64,000 nt of DNA from assembly GCA_027475525.1 (NCBI GenBank), contig JAMWFC010000041.1, forward strand, positions 186,001 through 250,000, written 5' to 3'. The position numbers were made by a program, and so were the translations under genes. Source of the stretch: Macrolepiota albuminosa. Taxonomy: Eukaryota; Basidiomycota; Agaricomycetes; Agaricales; Agaricaceae. A model generated the notes under the pieces. That model was not told where the DNA came from. It saw nothing but the letters and a program-made list of their open reading frames with translations, and ran no database searches. Shown here piece after piece: positions 23,695-35,050 of this stretch (position 1 is its first letter; each line of letters starts with the position of its first letter).

Positions 23695-24753
23695 ATGCAG
23701 TTTCAGTTTAAAAGCTTGCCTACATTCCTTTTCTCACTTTTCGTTGTTCTCATATCCTACTATAGGCTTTCAGCTGCCAACATGCCCACATTAAATGTCG
23801 TGCGAACCGCAAACGCCGCATTCAAGCCTGGCTACACACCCGTGGCCATATTCGTCGGGGGAACCTCTGGGATCGGCCAAGGCCTTGCAGAGGCATTCGC
23901 CAGACACACCAAGGGAAACGCGCACATCATTCTAATTGGCCGCAATCGTGCCGCGGCAGAGTCGATCATTGCCCAGTTCCCGAAACCCACAGACTCCACC
24001 AAGTACACGCACGAGTTCGTGCAATGTGACGTGTCGCGCATGAAGAATGTCGAGTCTGTGACGAAGGAGCTTCTTGCGCGTGTGCCGAAGATCAATTTTT
24101 TGGTCATGAGCCCGGGTATCCTCACGATGAAGGGGAGGGACGAGACGGAGGAAGGGATCGACACCAAGCTTGCGGTTCATTACTATGCACGGTGGAAGTT
24201 CATAGATCGTCTTGTTCCCGCACTGGTGAAAGCGAAAGAGGCCGGAGAAGATGCCAAAGTCCTCTCTGTCCTCGCCGCTGGGAAGGGGAGTGACATCGAT
24301 CTCAACGACCTCGGTCTCAAAAAGACATTCTCCGTCACAAACGCTGGGCTAACCACACCTACGTACAACGATCTCATGCTCCAGGTAATGAGTCTCATAT
24401 TACCCGTACTTCCATTGCTCAAATTCTCCAAACAGGAATATTCCAAGAAATACCCAGACCTTACTTTCGTCCACTCATATCCCGGATTCGTTAGATCATC
24501 CCTCATGTCCTCTTCTGAATCAACAATCCTTAAAATAGCATCTCCCGTCGTTATGAACCTCTTCCGCCCGTTCTCCACGAACATCCAAGATTGTGGCGAA
24601 TACATGTTATACGGTCTTTTGAGCAGCAAGGCAGGATTCTACCGTGTTGGCTCTCAGGGAGAGGACTTGGGTATGAACAGATACTTCGGATCGGAAGAAG
24701 CTAGGAAGAAGTTGTGGGAGCATACTGTCAAGGCGACAGAGGTACAGTCATGA
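23695..24753 (+). CDS. Short-chain dehydrogenase/reductase with N-terminal membrane anchor
   Basis: NAD(P)-dependent oxidoreductase of unknown substrate, probably on a membrane. The first 25 residues (FLFSLFVVLISYYRLSAA) form a hydrophobic anchor or signal. Then come the nucleotide-binding fold with AIFVGGTSGIGQGLAEAFA, HIILIGRN, a CDVSRM acidic step and NFLVMSPGIL. A 51-nt intron (24385-24435, GTAATG to CAG) is a multiple of three and free of stops, so an unspliced reading looks continuous. Splicing joins YNDLMLQ to EYSKKYP. The classical YxxxK pair is not plain: TYNDLM occupies the Tyr place with no Lys four residues on, as in some fungal SDR subgroups. An alternative start is the second Met (MPTLNVV, about 23781). 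The 3' end is partly duplicated at 27183-27440. Confidence 0.87.
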   Translation: MQFQFKSLPTFLFSLFVVLISYYRLSAANMPTLNVVRTANAAFKPGYTPVAIFVGGTSGIGQGLAEAFARHTKGNAHIILIGRNRAAAESIIAQFPKPTDSTKYTHEFVQCDVSRMKNVESVTKELLARVPKINFLVMSPGILTMKGRDETEEGIDTKLAVHYYARWKFIDRLVPALVKAKEAGEDAKVLSVLAAGKGSDIDLNDLGLKKTFSVTNAGLTTPTYNDLMLQVMSLILPVLPLLKFSKQEYSKKYPDLTFVHSYPGFVRSSLMSSSESTILKIASPVVMNLFRPFSTNIQDCGEYMLYGLLSSKAGFYRVGSQGEDLGMNRYFGSEEARKKLWEHTVKATEVQS

Positions 24754-24957
24754 TTGTTATCTCTCACATCTCAGCCATATAATAGTCAGTTTGTATTGTT
24801 GACTCTTGCTTGAGTTTTCTTATCCCTTGATACGGTTATTGGAAGGTGTGATATAAAATTTATAAGCAAACATATACTTGATTTATCGCCCGGAAACATA
24901 AAACGCGCCCAGTACAAATGCTGCGGCCTTGTACGTAGATGAACTGAGCAAAAGATA

Positions 24958-26606
24958 TCATTTGCCTTTCTGGTTCGCAGCAGGTTTTCCTGTTGACATC
25001 GGTTTCTTGGACTTGACGGGTTTGGCGGATTCTACAGCCGCGGGCACGGGGACGGGGACGGGCGCGGGCGCGGGCACGGGCGCTCGACTGGATTCAACAC
25101 ACTTGTCTTCATTACACTCAGATGGTTTAGCCATGGTTGATCCCTCCTCGTCGTCATGAGCGTTTTCGTAAGTCAATTTCCGTCGAAGTTCGGTATCATC
25201 AACAATCTTGTCGGCCGCACTCGCTTCCTCTGTGCCGTTGTATCCCTTAGCCTTGTCCCGAATTGCTCTGATTTCGTCGCTAAACTCCTTATTGACCATG
25301 GTCCTGCAAACATCAGAAGACTTTCTGTCCCACTGTGTGCTGTAGACCGTCTCTCTGACTTTGAACAATCTGATCGTAGTCTCCCTCCCGAGGCTCTCCA
25401 CTTCGTCATTGGAGAACTGCAATCTTTGGACCGCTTCAACAAGGGACATTCGAAGCCATTGAGCCACAGTGTTTCTGGCAACGACGACCCTCTGTATTGC
25501 TGATAGACTCGCCGTGGTTCCGAACTCGGCCTGAAACTCGTACTCAACAAGACCTATGCTGCTCGCCGTCGACAGGTTTTGTGCGATACGTTGCTCGCGA
25601 ATTCTACAGATACGGGCAGTAGTCTCACATCCAAGCTCCGTAGCCTCGTCATTGGTCAGTGCTTCAGGCCTCTCTACCAAATTGAGGTATGATGCCCTGA
25701 GGAACTCGAGCACGCCAATTTTACGAGCACGAACGACCTGCTCTACGGCAGAAATTGCCTGTGGTTGTAGCTCTCCCTGGAACTCAGCGCTGATAGCAGG
25801 ATTCCAGGCGTCATCGTCCATAAAGTCGGGAAGGATTCTCGATGAGTCACGAATGCGGCAGATCTTCAAGGCGAATTCGAAACCGAGTTTTGCCGCCTCG
25901 TCCGTCGAGAGACCGCCTTCTCTGCGTATGAGTGTGATGAGGGAAGAGATCAACCATTGCGGTATGTGGTAATTTTGGGCGAGGTCAATCCCGTCAATAG
26001 GATCGATCTTTGCCACATTCAGTTGTCGAATGGTCAGGTTGCGAATATCCAACATCTTCCACCGCGTGGATAGCCTGAGTGCTGAGATCCATTCTTCGGT
26101 CGTAAATTTGTTCGTTGACATAATTGACCTTGGAATATGTCAACGCTAGATCTCGTTGAACCATGAGCATGTAGGGACGACTTACAAAGGGTATAACAAT
26201 TTCAATAAGGTACGAAAATCGTCTCTGGAAACGTCATTCAGATATATGACGTCGTGTTCAGACTTGTATTTCGCAAATGTTGCTGTCAAGACCTGGCTCT
26301 TGAGGAAATGGTACTTGGCTACCTTGTATAATGTGCCTTCTACCTGAACGGAAGGGGAAAGTGATGTGGACACCTACACTCGGCATTTGCATTCAAACCA
26401 CTTACTTGAAAAATAGCTGTGTCTAGGTAGTATTCCGCATCTTTGAGTTGGTCGGAGATTGGGATGTCGACATCGGAGTCATTGTCAAGACGTGGAACGC
26501 TTGCACGCATAGAAAACTTAAACAACTGTAATGAAGTCGGGCTTGTAGTCTCCAAAATGGGACTACTGTGACCATCTGACACTGGTGAGTTGATAATGCT
26601 GCGCAT
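24958..26606 (-). CDS. BTB/POZ-domain protein
   Basis: Member of the large BTB families of mushroom fungi, usually dimerising adaptors; partners unknown. Exons 26606-26406, 26343-26186 and 26128-24958 give 509 residues in one frame. Seen: an N-terminal block ending in the BTB start (DAEYYLDTAIFQ-VEGTLYKV, then KYHFLKSQVLTATFAKY), the BTB helix end DDFRTLLKLLYP, then EEWISALRLSTRWKMLDIRN, the helical block that follows BTB in these proteins. After that come two or three loosely repeated segments around ARNTVAQWLRMS and RKIGVLEFLRAS, and a Pro/Val/Ala and Lys-rich tail encoded by a GC-rich 6-bp minisatellite (about 25041-25085). It is convergent with the dehydrogenase, 205 bp apart. Confidence 0.85.
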
Positions 26607-27955
26607 TGAGGATAGAGGATATCGGATGATGGGACAAAGGCTTTATAAACGAAGACCTGGTGTCAGAGAAGAACGCCTCGTGTCCCGCACAAAGCATGCC
26701 GTCAATGCCCTAGTTTTATGCGGTCTCTTTCTTTAGTTTCCGCCCATGCGTACGAGTGATCCAAACGTAATAGTATGCTGGTAATGCTGCCTAAATATTA
26801 AAACGAATTGTATTTGGGAAGGCGTAGTCTACCAATTGAGGTAAATTGAGTGACTGACTTACTGCAAGTCCATGAAAAGTTGCTGTTTTACAGCCCATCT
26901 GGATTGGTGGATCAACCCAGGAAACACGAACACGTGTGAGTGTTCTTGCACTTGTTCAGGGTTAACTTTGACAACGACAGCTTCTAACTGCTGAGCAGGT
27001 GGTGAACGTGCCTTTCCGATGTTGTAAATCCATCCCCGAAGAGGAGTAAGACACGACACAAGATGATTTCTTTTCAACGATGGGGTCGACTCTACGGCTT
27101 ACACAGAGTTGCAACCGTTTAAGGCGCTAATGATGCCGCTTGGTTGATACTACGTACGCGAACTTGAATCCTATCCACATACGATACTCCGGATCGGAAG
27201 AAGCTAGGAAGAAGTTGTGGGAGCATACTGTCAAGGCGACAGAGGTAGAGTCATGATTATTATCTCTTACATCTCAGCTATATAATAGTCAGTTTGTATT
27301 GTTCAAGTCTTGCTTTAGTTTTGTTATCGCCCCTTCATAAGTTATATAATAGTCAACTTGTACTGTTCAACTCTTGCTTGAGCTTTCCTATGCTTGATAC
27401 GGTTAAGGTGTGATATAAAATTTCTAAGCAAGCATATGCTTTTTTTTTTTTTTTTTTTTTTTGGTGGTACCTCTTTGGGCCATAGACAGTTCACATCACA
27501 TAGTCAGCCTCTACTGTAAGGTGAGGCTGCCGAGATGGGCAGATGTCACGTCACACTGAAGCTTAGAGTCTCACGGTAGAACTGGTATGTGTCCTAGATT
27601 GCAAAGAGCTGGGTACTCTAGTACATTGAGGGTATATATATGGTTCCGGAGAGGCTTAGGTAAGAAGATATGTCCAACTTGGAAAGAGGGTAGTGGTGTG
27701 ACTGGGGAAGAGGAGAGGATGTCATGAGATCCCTACATATGCCCTCCAGACGAAATGAGTGTAATGAAGGCTCAGCTTGTGAGCATAATAGAGACTAGAT
27801 AAACAAATGTAAGTCACAATGTGATTATTAAGAGGTCGGAACAGGTATAAGCATAAGGAAGGTAAAAGTTACTAGGGGTTGGTGTCCTTTACTGAAAACT
27901 GAATTTGGTTAAGAAATCGTCAGGGCCGTTGAGGGAGGTAGTGTTTGTCAGGGGA
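26607..27955. other. Gene-poor transition to the transposon field
   Basis: Contains an unassigned minus open frame at 26859-27077 (LTPLRGWIYNIGKARSPPAQ), a partial copy of the dehydrogenase 3' end (27183-27440), a poly-T tract (about 27440-27462) and about 490 bp of unrecognised sequence up to the LTR at 27956. Confidence 0.5.
27183..27440 (+). repeat. Partial duplicate of the dehydrogenase 3' end
   Basis: GGATCGGAAGAAGCTAGGAA onward repeats the last coding bases of the dehydrogenase (about 24680-24735), its stop, and about 150 bp of 3' flank down to GGTGTGATATAAAATTT. It has a few substitutions and an internal re-duplication of the TATAATAGTCAR-TTGTA piece. The copy lacks everything upstream, so it cannot make protein. 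It ends directly at the poly-T tract. Confidence 0.85.
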
Positions 27956-28466
27956 CTCCTCATTTCTTCCTTTTCTCACTCCTTATCTCTTCACTCTCCC
28001 TTCATTCATTCTCTTATTTCTTCTGACATTATTTCATTTTACTGTTTCTATTCTTTCAATACTATCTGTTAGTACTACTCTCAGCCCTTGAGGTGCTCTG
28101 GTTCTTTAGCTACCATTCAGACAAGTGTGGGCCCTTCAGCACTGCTTCCAGACTGCTTATATAAGCCAGAGCTTGCCTTTCTGACTTTTTTAAAGTCTGG
28201 AGTTTTCCTGCCTTGTTTGCACAGTTGTTTGGTTAGTCAATTTTTGAGTTTTTAAGGTTTTGTTGTACTGTACAGTTGTTTCCCATGCTTCAGAAGCCCC
28301 AGAAGCATCCAACCTGGCATAGGGAATCCCTAGACTTGTTCTCTTTGGATCTCCCTCTGCCAGGTGAGTAGTTATTATGATATTGTCAGTATATACTCTA
28401 ATACACTTTGAATCTCCCTCTGCCAGCTGTGTGACTGAGCCACAGCCTCTAGAGGTTGCCCTTACA
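27956..28466 (-). repeat. LTR of family A (3' LTR of E1)
   Basis: On the minus strand it begins TGTAAGGGCAACCTCTAGAG and ends CCCCTGACA. Near-copies are present at 51441-51958 (opposite orientation) and 59308-59828 (same orientation). A palindromic TATA region (GCTTATATAAGC) lies inside. The two other copies are solo LTRs. Confidence 0.85.
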
Positions 28467-29211
28467 GTGTTTCCCATTGGAATGTTGAGATCCTGGGTCA
28501 AAGGATCTATAAATGAGGCAGCGGCGGCCAAGGGTATCGCAGCTGGAGTTGTAGTATGAAAAGGGAGTTCTCCTGGAAGAGGAGGTGCAGGTTCCTCAGG
28601 CTGAGGGACAAATATATTGTCCATCCCAAAGTCAGTGAGGGTAGTGTCAGTTCTGGAGCCAAATAAGAAAGTCAGGTCGTCCATCTGAGCAGCGGCACGT
28701 TCCTCATTGCAGCGCTGGTAGTACATGTTGCAACAAAGATTATCGTTGTGGAGGTGCTCAATAGCTAGTTGGATGAGGCTGAGTTTACAGGGATCAACAT
28801 CTCCCCTCTGAGTTAATATGCTGAGTGTGATCAGCTTGCAATATTGTAATCAAAGAAGTTAACATAGATGGATCCAGGAATGACACGATGCTTAGCTATG
28901 ACCCATTGGTTGGTTTGTGAGTTGAACTCAGCAAGGCGGTATTTGTACTGAGTGTCGGGGACAGAATTGAAGAAGTGAGCAAAGAAATGATATCCAAAGG
29001 GAGGAGGGCAGGTGGCTCATTGGTCAGGTGCAGAGAGGGTTATCAATGCATCAAATTTAAGGAATAGGCTGGCCTGGGAGGGATGAATAACAGTGCCAGA
29101 GCCTGAGTTCTCAGTGCAGAAGAGTGTGAGCATCATGGTGTGATGATCTTGCTTGATTCAGGGGTGACAAGGAAGAGCAACGGGGGCAATGGCAGGGTGG
29201 CGTTGGCATCC
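28467..29211 (-). other. E1 sequence between chromodomain and 3' LTR
   Basis: Broken coding remnants on the minus strand, including YKYRLAEFNSQTNQWVIAKH near 28930 and a frame that runs into the LTR (FGSRTDTTLTDFGMDNIF). This looks like a decayed extra ORF behind integrase; function unknown. Confidence 0.4.
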
Positions 29212-29943
29212 TCAGGAGCTGCATTGTCCATTAAAAGGTGGCATAGCAATTGTTGAGATGGAAAGGAAGGGAAATGTGAAGGCTGTGGAAGAAAGAAAGA
29301 AAGGAGAATGGGGGGCAAGAAGGTCTAGTTGGTCCCTTCTTAAGTCCTCCCCCAATTGCAAATTTCCTAACAAGATCTGAGGATCATCCAGAGGTGGAGA
29401 TTCAGTCTCCTCTGGGAGGTCTGATATGTTTTCAAGATCCAATAATTCAAAGTATAGCCCTATCAGATTGAGATCTTGTACCTGAGAAAGTGTAAGCCAT
29501 GTCTTATCTCCTGCTTTCCAGAGTACCTCAAACAGAGCTTTGCTTGCTATGCCTTTGTGCACCACAATTCTATCTGCAGCCCATTCTTCCGTTTCAAGAC
29601 CTAATATCTGCTCATCAAGCCTTCCAGAAAATAATCTGTTGTTATTAGGCTTGTGAATCTGTAGTAGAGCAGCGTGAAATACATCGTGGATCCCTTGCTG
29701 ATGCATACTGGATGAGATATTAACCCTGTATGAGTTATTATTGAAATCTTCAACAATTGGATAGGGTCCCTTGTACTTAGGGATCAATTTGCAGGCGAGT
29801 CCTTTTAGGTAGGTCAGGTTTTTAGTGGAGATGTAGACTAGATCTCCTAACTGAAATGGAGAAGGTTGTTGCCTTCTATTAGCATCCCGTGTTTGTCTAA
29901 CCCATGCTCCCAGTATGCTGTCATGTGCTGACATGATGGCCAT
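29212..29943 (-). pseudogene. E1 integrase C-terminus with chromodomain
   Basis: The end of integrase (LGDLVYISTKNL, KLIPKYKGPYPIVEDF, the SH3-like part that binds DNA) runs into WAADRIVVHKGIASKALFEV and LWKAGDKTWLTL, a chromodomain thought to guide insertion to chromatin. This stretch is open, but the integrase core upstream is not, so it is a piece of a dead gene. Confidence 0.8.
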
Positions 29944-29999
29944 TCTGAGTTGTTGTGCAAATTTCCTAACTCTGGCATATTCTTCTGCTTGAGGCTGCC

Positions 30000-30960
30000 C
30001 CCATGCTAATGGTTGAGGTATGCGCCCAGAGTTCAGGAAAAAAGGGGAATAGCCAGTGCTGTCAGATCAATTCAATGGCAGGAAGTCTAGTCACCCAATT
30101 GCGTTGATTAGTAGCCACACTTTGTCTTAACATCTGAGTTACTATACGGTTAGTGTGCTCAGTAGTGCCATCAGATTCTGGGTGATAAGCGGATGACATC
30201 TGCAGTTGAGTTCCAATTAGTGTGTGTAGTTGAGTCCAAAATGTGCTGGTAAACCATGAGTCATGGTCACTGACTATGGCCTTTAGCAGTCCATGATGGC
30301 GATATACTTCTGCAAAGATTATTTCTGCAATCTGTCAAGCTGTAAAGTTGGTTTGACTCAGAACTAAGTGTACTATTGCTGTCAAATGATCTATTATAAC
30401 AGTAATAGAATCATACACTGCATTTCAATCTCTAGATTCTGGCAAGAGCCCTATGAAGTCCACTCCTATTACCTCCCAGGGTTGTGTTGGGGCATTCAGC
30501 AGATGTAACATACCATAAGGTTGGTGGTTTAAAAGTTTGCTTTGTCAGCAAGTATTGCAGGTCTTGCAGTATGCCTTGACGTCCTTAGCCATGCTTTTTC
30601 ACCATACCAAATCATGGAGGTAAGTGAACGTCTTGTATGCTCCCAGATGGGCCAGTAGGGAGTGTGCTTCTGAGATCACCACTTCCCTGATGCTTCGTCC
30701 ATTGACTATGATTGCAGATATACACAGGACTTTATTTTCAGCTGACTTCATGTATAATAAATCATCTTCTAATACAAAGTTCTTGTAATTCTTGGGATTT
30801 TCCAGAATGAGTTCAAAGAACTTGTTTTTGGTATATTGTCCTCAAATGCTTCTTAATAGGTCAATCGGTTCCCAGCTGTGGCATAGCAGTTTGTCAAGCA
30901 AGATGGGAAGTAAGTCTTGTACTGACTCATTCAGAGATTGAGATCTGATTGCCATATTCT
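30000..30960 (-). pseudogene. E1 integrase zinc and catalytic region, interrupted
   Basis: Reading minus: AHSLLAHLGAYKTF (His part of the zinc finger), AYCKTCNTC (Cys part), GVDFIGLLPES (first Asp), IVSDHDSWFTS (second Asp) and YHPESDGTTEHTNR (Glu). The DDE triad is visible. TGA stops interrupt it after DLVW, CNTC, ESRD and NFTA, so it cannot give a working integrase. Confidence 0.75.
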
Positions 30961-31286
30961 TGTTGCAGATGCTTTCTTCATTGTGAGTCTGAGCGTTGGC
31001 TGTGTTTTCTTCCTTAAATAATGATGCTGTAACTTTCTGTTGTGCTGGCAGTTTAATGATTAGTTTTCCTTTGGTGCTCGTTCTCTGTACCTTGCCCTCC
31101 TTTCATTCTTTTGGGCCTTGAAGGATGAAATTTTGTGCTACACAAGCTGCAAACTCTCATGAAGTTTCTGGTTGGCCTGTTTCTGCCAGTTTAGTAGTTC
31201 TCCTTTTTCCTTTGGCTTTTAATTTTGGGCATGGCACACCCAATAGGTTATCTTTGTGTAATTTTTCTTTGTCCTTCCTAAGCAAT

Positions 31287-31940
31287 TCAATTTTGCCCCC
31301 CAGAGGCCCGTGCTACATTCTTGCCCTCCAGTACAACAAGAACGGGCATTGATATCAAGTGTTTATCTAGTAAATCATTATTTACCACATCATAGTAAGT
31401 ATATTCTGACTTAAATTGTACAGTTCCTGGCTCATTGCTCAAATAGATCCTTGACAGAGCGTTGGATAAGATATTATCTACACCAGGTACATAGACTACA
31501 TTGAAGTCAAATTCTCCAACCTTTTCAAGCCACCTCACCTGTCTTCCTGATAGGTTACGTTGTTCAAGTAAGTGAATTAGGCCTTTATGGTCTGTATACC
31601 ATTTGAACCTTATGTCTTGCAGTATATCACAATGTTGTAACATAGTTTCTATGCCAGCAAGCATTTCAATTTCATGAACTGGATAATTATGTTGAGTGGG
31701 ATTTAGTTTTGCTGAGAAAAATGCCACTATTGTAGCATTTTGCCAATCCTGTCTCTGACTAATAACACCAGCAATCCCCATTAAGCACCTGTCAGTAACT
31801 ATGTTTACAGGTTCAGCCTCAGGGTCATAACAGATTGGCTTTCTATGATGATTTCTACACAATAATGCAAGGCATTTTATATCTTCAAATGCTGGCTGGT
31901 GAGTATACTCCCATCTATACGGTACGGTATTACCTGTCAA
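31287..31940 (-). pseudogene. E1 RNase H domain
   Basis: Tail of reverse transcriptase with RNase H: VNIVTDRCLMGIAGVISQ, FFSAKLNPTQHNYPVHEIEM, FKWYTDHKGLIHLLEQ and VPGVDNILSNALSR. It degrades RNA in RNA-DNA hybrids during replication of the element. The stretch is open but separated from the RT frame by breaks near 31950-32030. Confidence 0.8.
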
Positions 31941-32027
31941 CTCATGCAGAACTCTTATAGAGATCCAAATGTGGTCTATATCATCTGCTAGATATCTGGC
32001 TGCCCCAAGAAATCCTTGCAGTAAGTC

Positions 32028-33410
32028 TCAATTTGTTGGTACTTTCCATTTTATTAATGCATTTACTTTGTCAGGATCCATCTTGATGACATCACTGTTG
32101 ACAACATGGCTCAAAATCTTCATCTCCTTGCACAGGAACTGCAATTTTTGCTCACTAAGGTAAAGTTTTTTCCTCTTCAAAATATCTAGCATTATTTTGA
32201 CATGCTCTACATGTTCTTCCAACATGTTTGAATATATTATTATATCATCTAAATATACATTCAGAAATTGGCCTAAGTGTGCAGCAAAGAGATAGTTCAT
32301 TAAGGCTTGATAGGTTGCAGGGGCATTGCAATCCCCCTGCTGAATTACGTGACTAAGTATGTTTTCATCTGACGTTGTTACTGCACTGTAGACTAGGTGC
32401 TCAGGTTTAATTCTAATTTGTTCATAGGCATCTTGGCTATCAATAACTGATCTATACTTTGCATAAGCAGCTTGACAGAGAATTCCATCAATATCTGGCA
32501 AAGGTGAGGACTTCTTAATAGTATTAGCATTATGAGCATGCAGATCATTTAGTATGCACAGACAGATCAGGTCACCTGGCTTTCCAGATTTTTTCATAAA
32601 CATTATTGGTACTGCATTTCCAGCGCTTGTGACTTTCCGCTGTCCAGTTTTAATGTAAGTGGCTTGCTTACTATCCCATTGAGGTTTTAATGCCTCAGGG
32701 CACCGTAAAGGATGCCATGGATATATTTTATTTTCATCAATAAGTGGTATTTTGTGGTTAATTGCTCTAAGTGGAGGTAACAGCATCTCAGCTGCAGATT
32801 TGCAGAGTGGTTTTGCATACTCATGAAGTATTTCCCTTACTTTATCAATATTTTCCTCATACAAAGCCATAGCTTGATTGGATAACCGGGTTACTCCTAT
32901 CCCTTCCTTCAATAGTATAGGCTGGGCACTCCCAATTATCATGTGAGGTGGGTTTAGCCTGATAGTGACTTGGTGTTGGTAGATCCAAGGTGTTCTTAGA
33001 ATCAAATCATAACCATTAAGGTTTATAATGTCAAAGTATTGTTCCCCTGATATGTGCTGATATTCTAATTTTACAGTAGTGCCGTAACTAACTTTGGATT
33101 GTAATCCTTGCACAGCCAACTGCACGGGTATGGGGTCAGTAAGTTCATGTTTCTTTACTTGAAGTTGCTCAGCCACTGTACTAGACATGAAATCACCTAG
33201 TGAACTGGAGTCTATTAGTGCACAGACTGGATGTCTGTTCAGCTTTGCTACCACTACAAGCAGTTTCAGAATGTGGTGGGTACTACTCTTGTGCTTGATA
33301 GTATGTCTTATTAATGTTGGATACGTTCTGGCTTCTACTTGCTGGCCAAAGAGTTGCAAAGCCTGAACCTTCTTGTTTAGGCCTTCTTCTTGGATGAATT
33401 CGAGCATCAT
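32028..33410 (-). pseudogene. E1 protease-reverse transcriptase
   Basis: A 460-codon open stretch. The protease part has VCALIDSSSLGDFMSS, where the usual D-S/T-G is DSS, so activity is doubtful. The RT part has LPDIDGILCQAAYAKYRSVI, ATYQALMNYLFA and the catalytic FLNVYLDDIIIYS near 32250. It ends in KILSHVV and IKWKVPTN, after which the frame breaks. Confidence 0.85.
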
Positions 33411-35050
33411 GACAGATCAAAGATCTGGGGCTTCCCTCCTGGTATTGGGTGGGGAGATTGGAATGGCTTTTGGTCTTGGTATTGAGTCTTGGTTAGTGGG
33501 GAACAGACACCATTCATCATGGGTTGTTTTATTGACTTCTCTTTCTGGGGTAATTTTCAATACATAGTCAGTTTTCAGGAAATTTTTCTTCTCGCCAACA
33601 GCCAGAGGAGGGGATGATGGGCTGTCATGTCTGATGTCATGATCCTGTCTGATGTCATGATCCTGTGTCTCCTCAAGACAAAGGTTCTGTACTTTTTATT
33701 CGTACCATTTAACAATGTTGAACATTGAATTATAAAGGCATCTATATTCTAAGTATGTCCAGACATTGAGTACTGTATTGTATATCTTATACTCATATTT
33801 CCTCCTATTCTTTCTGAGGTGTATCCAGAAGCGACGGGCTGCATTGGATTGTAGTTCTCAGTCCAGGCTGGTATAAGGGCCTCCAAGTTCCAATACTTGG
33901 CTTGTATTCTAGGCCCATATGTCTTTGACCATTGTAGTTCAATATCAATCCTTTTACATTATCGCAACTCCTGATTCCTCAGTACACAGGGTGGCATACC
34001 ATGTTTCCACCTCAAATCCTTCACAGGCCACTTCTCCAATTGATACAATGTAATCAGTTCTCCATACCAAGTCTCATAATGACATCTCAAGATCACTGAT
34101 GTCATCAGCCACAAACTGGTGCCCTTTGAACTGTAGACAATTAGAGGGGTCTCCTGGGTATAGCTGCATTGATTCTAGCAGATATTCTAACTTTCTTGCT
34201 GTAGCGCTTCTAAGGCTATAAGGCTTTCCCCACACCTTTTCTTCTTGTCGTAGTAAGAACAATTTTTCTTCTGAGTGTAAGATAGGATAATCATAGCACT
34301 CATTCATCCAGGAGAACTTCATAGGAGGTCCAGTAATGATGGGTTCCAGGTCACTCTCATCATCTTCATTTTTGTCATGCTCCTCTGTCAACTTATCCCA
34401 GGTGTGTTGAGGATCCAAGATGTACTTTACAGACTGACTCATACTATCGTCTTTGAGCAGTCATTCTTCCATTCAATCCTCTTCTATTTTGAACAAATCT
34501 TCTAAATCAAGCCTATCTATTGATTCCATATCTGATTCAGCCTTAAATTGGTTGTGTTGCCCATTTGTTGAGCTCCCTTTCTGAAACTTAGTCTATGAAG
34601 AGAATGATATTATCTCCACCACTAGTTCCTAAGTAGTATTTCCTAGTTCCTCATCACGCAGTCTATCTATTGCTTTTAGATCAATACAGATGCTGTTGGA
34701 CTTTAGTCCAGGTGGTTTTCCAGATGGTGATTTCATTGTTCTGCATGTAGGGCAATTGTGAGTAAAATGACCTACTTCCCCACATCCAAAGCAACAGTTA
34801 TCAGCTTTATATTCAGCTAACTGGGCCTCACTAAGATTTGTGCAAGTTTCTGATTTCTTGTGATGTTTCTTAGGTTTAAATCCTTTAGGTCTCTGTGAGT
34901 TCTCCTTGACAGATGAGAAACCCGGTGTGTTATTAGTGCATTTCTTATATGGGGAGTTGGATCAGTTACAGAAGGATTTACTTCCATTCCCAGTTTGGTG
35001 ATGTCCTTTCTGATGTCCCTGGTATGCTGAGTTTTGCTTAGAGTGTTTCT
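33411..35050 (-). pseudogene. E1 gag remnants with CCHC zinc knuckle
   Basis: Broken frames. Near 34741-34806 the minus strand reads CCFGCGEVGHFTHNCPTC, a CX2CX4HX4C nucleic-acid-binding knuckle. An open piece at 34074-34442 (HTWDKLTEEHDKNEDDESD) follows. A short 18-21-bp tandem repeat lies near 33630-33665. No start or capsid region could be traced. Confidence 0.6.

Larger units (their letters stand above)
27956..35050 (-). mobile_element. E1: decayed Ty3/gypsy chromovirus, 5' truncated
   Basis: Minus-strand order from about 34800 down: CCHC zinc knuckle, protease, reverse transcriptase, RNase H, integrase, chromodomain, then a 511-bp LTR at 27956-28466 as the 3' LTR. This gene order and the chromodomain define a chromovirus. 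No second LTR is found near 35 kb, so the 5' end is lost. Stops interrupt the integrase and gag parts. Confidence 0.85.

Noticed and set aside
27440..27462. Poly-A tail of a retroposed dehydrogenase copy
   Set aside because: The tract is T on the coding strand of the copied piece, and the copy runs past the stop into 3' flank, so it is not an mRNA tail.
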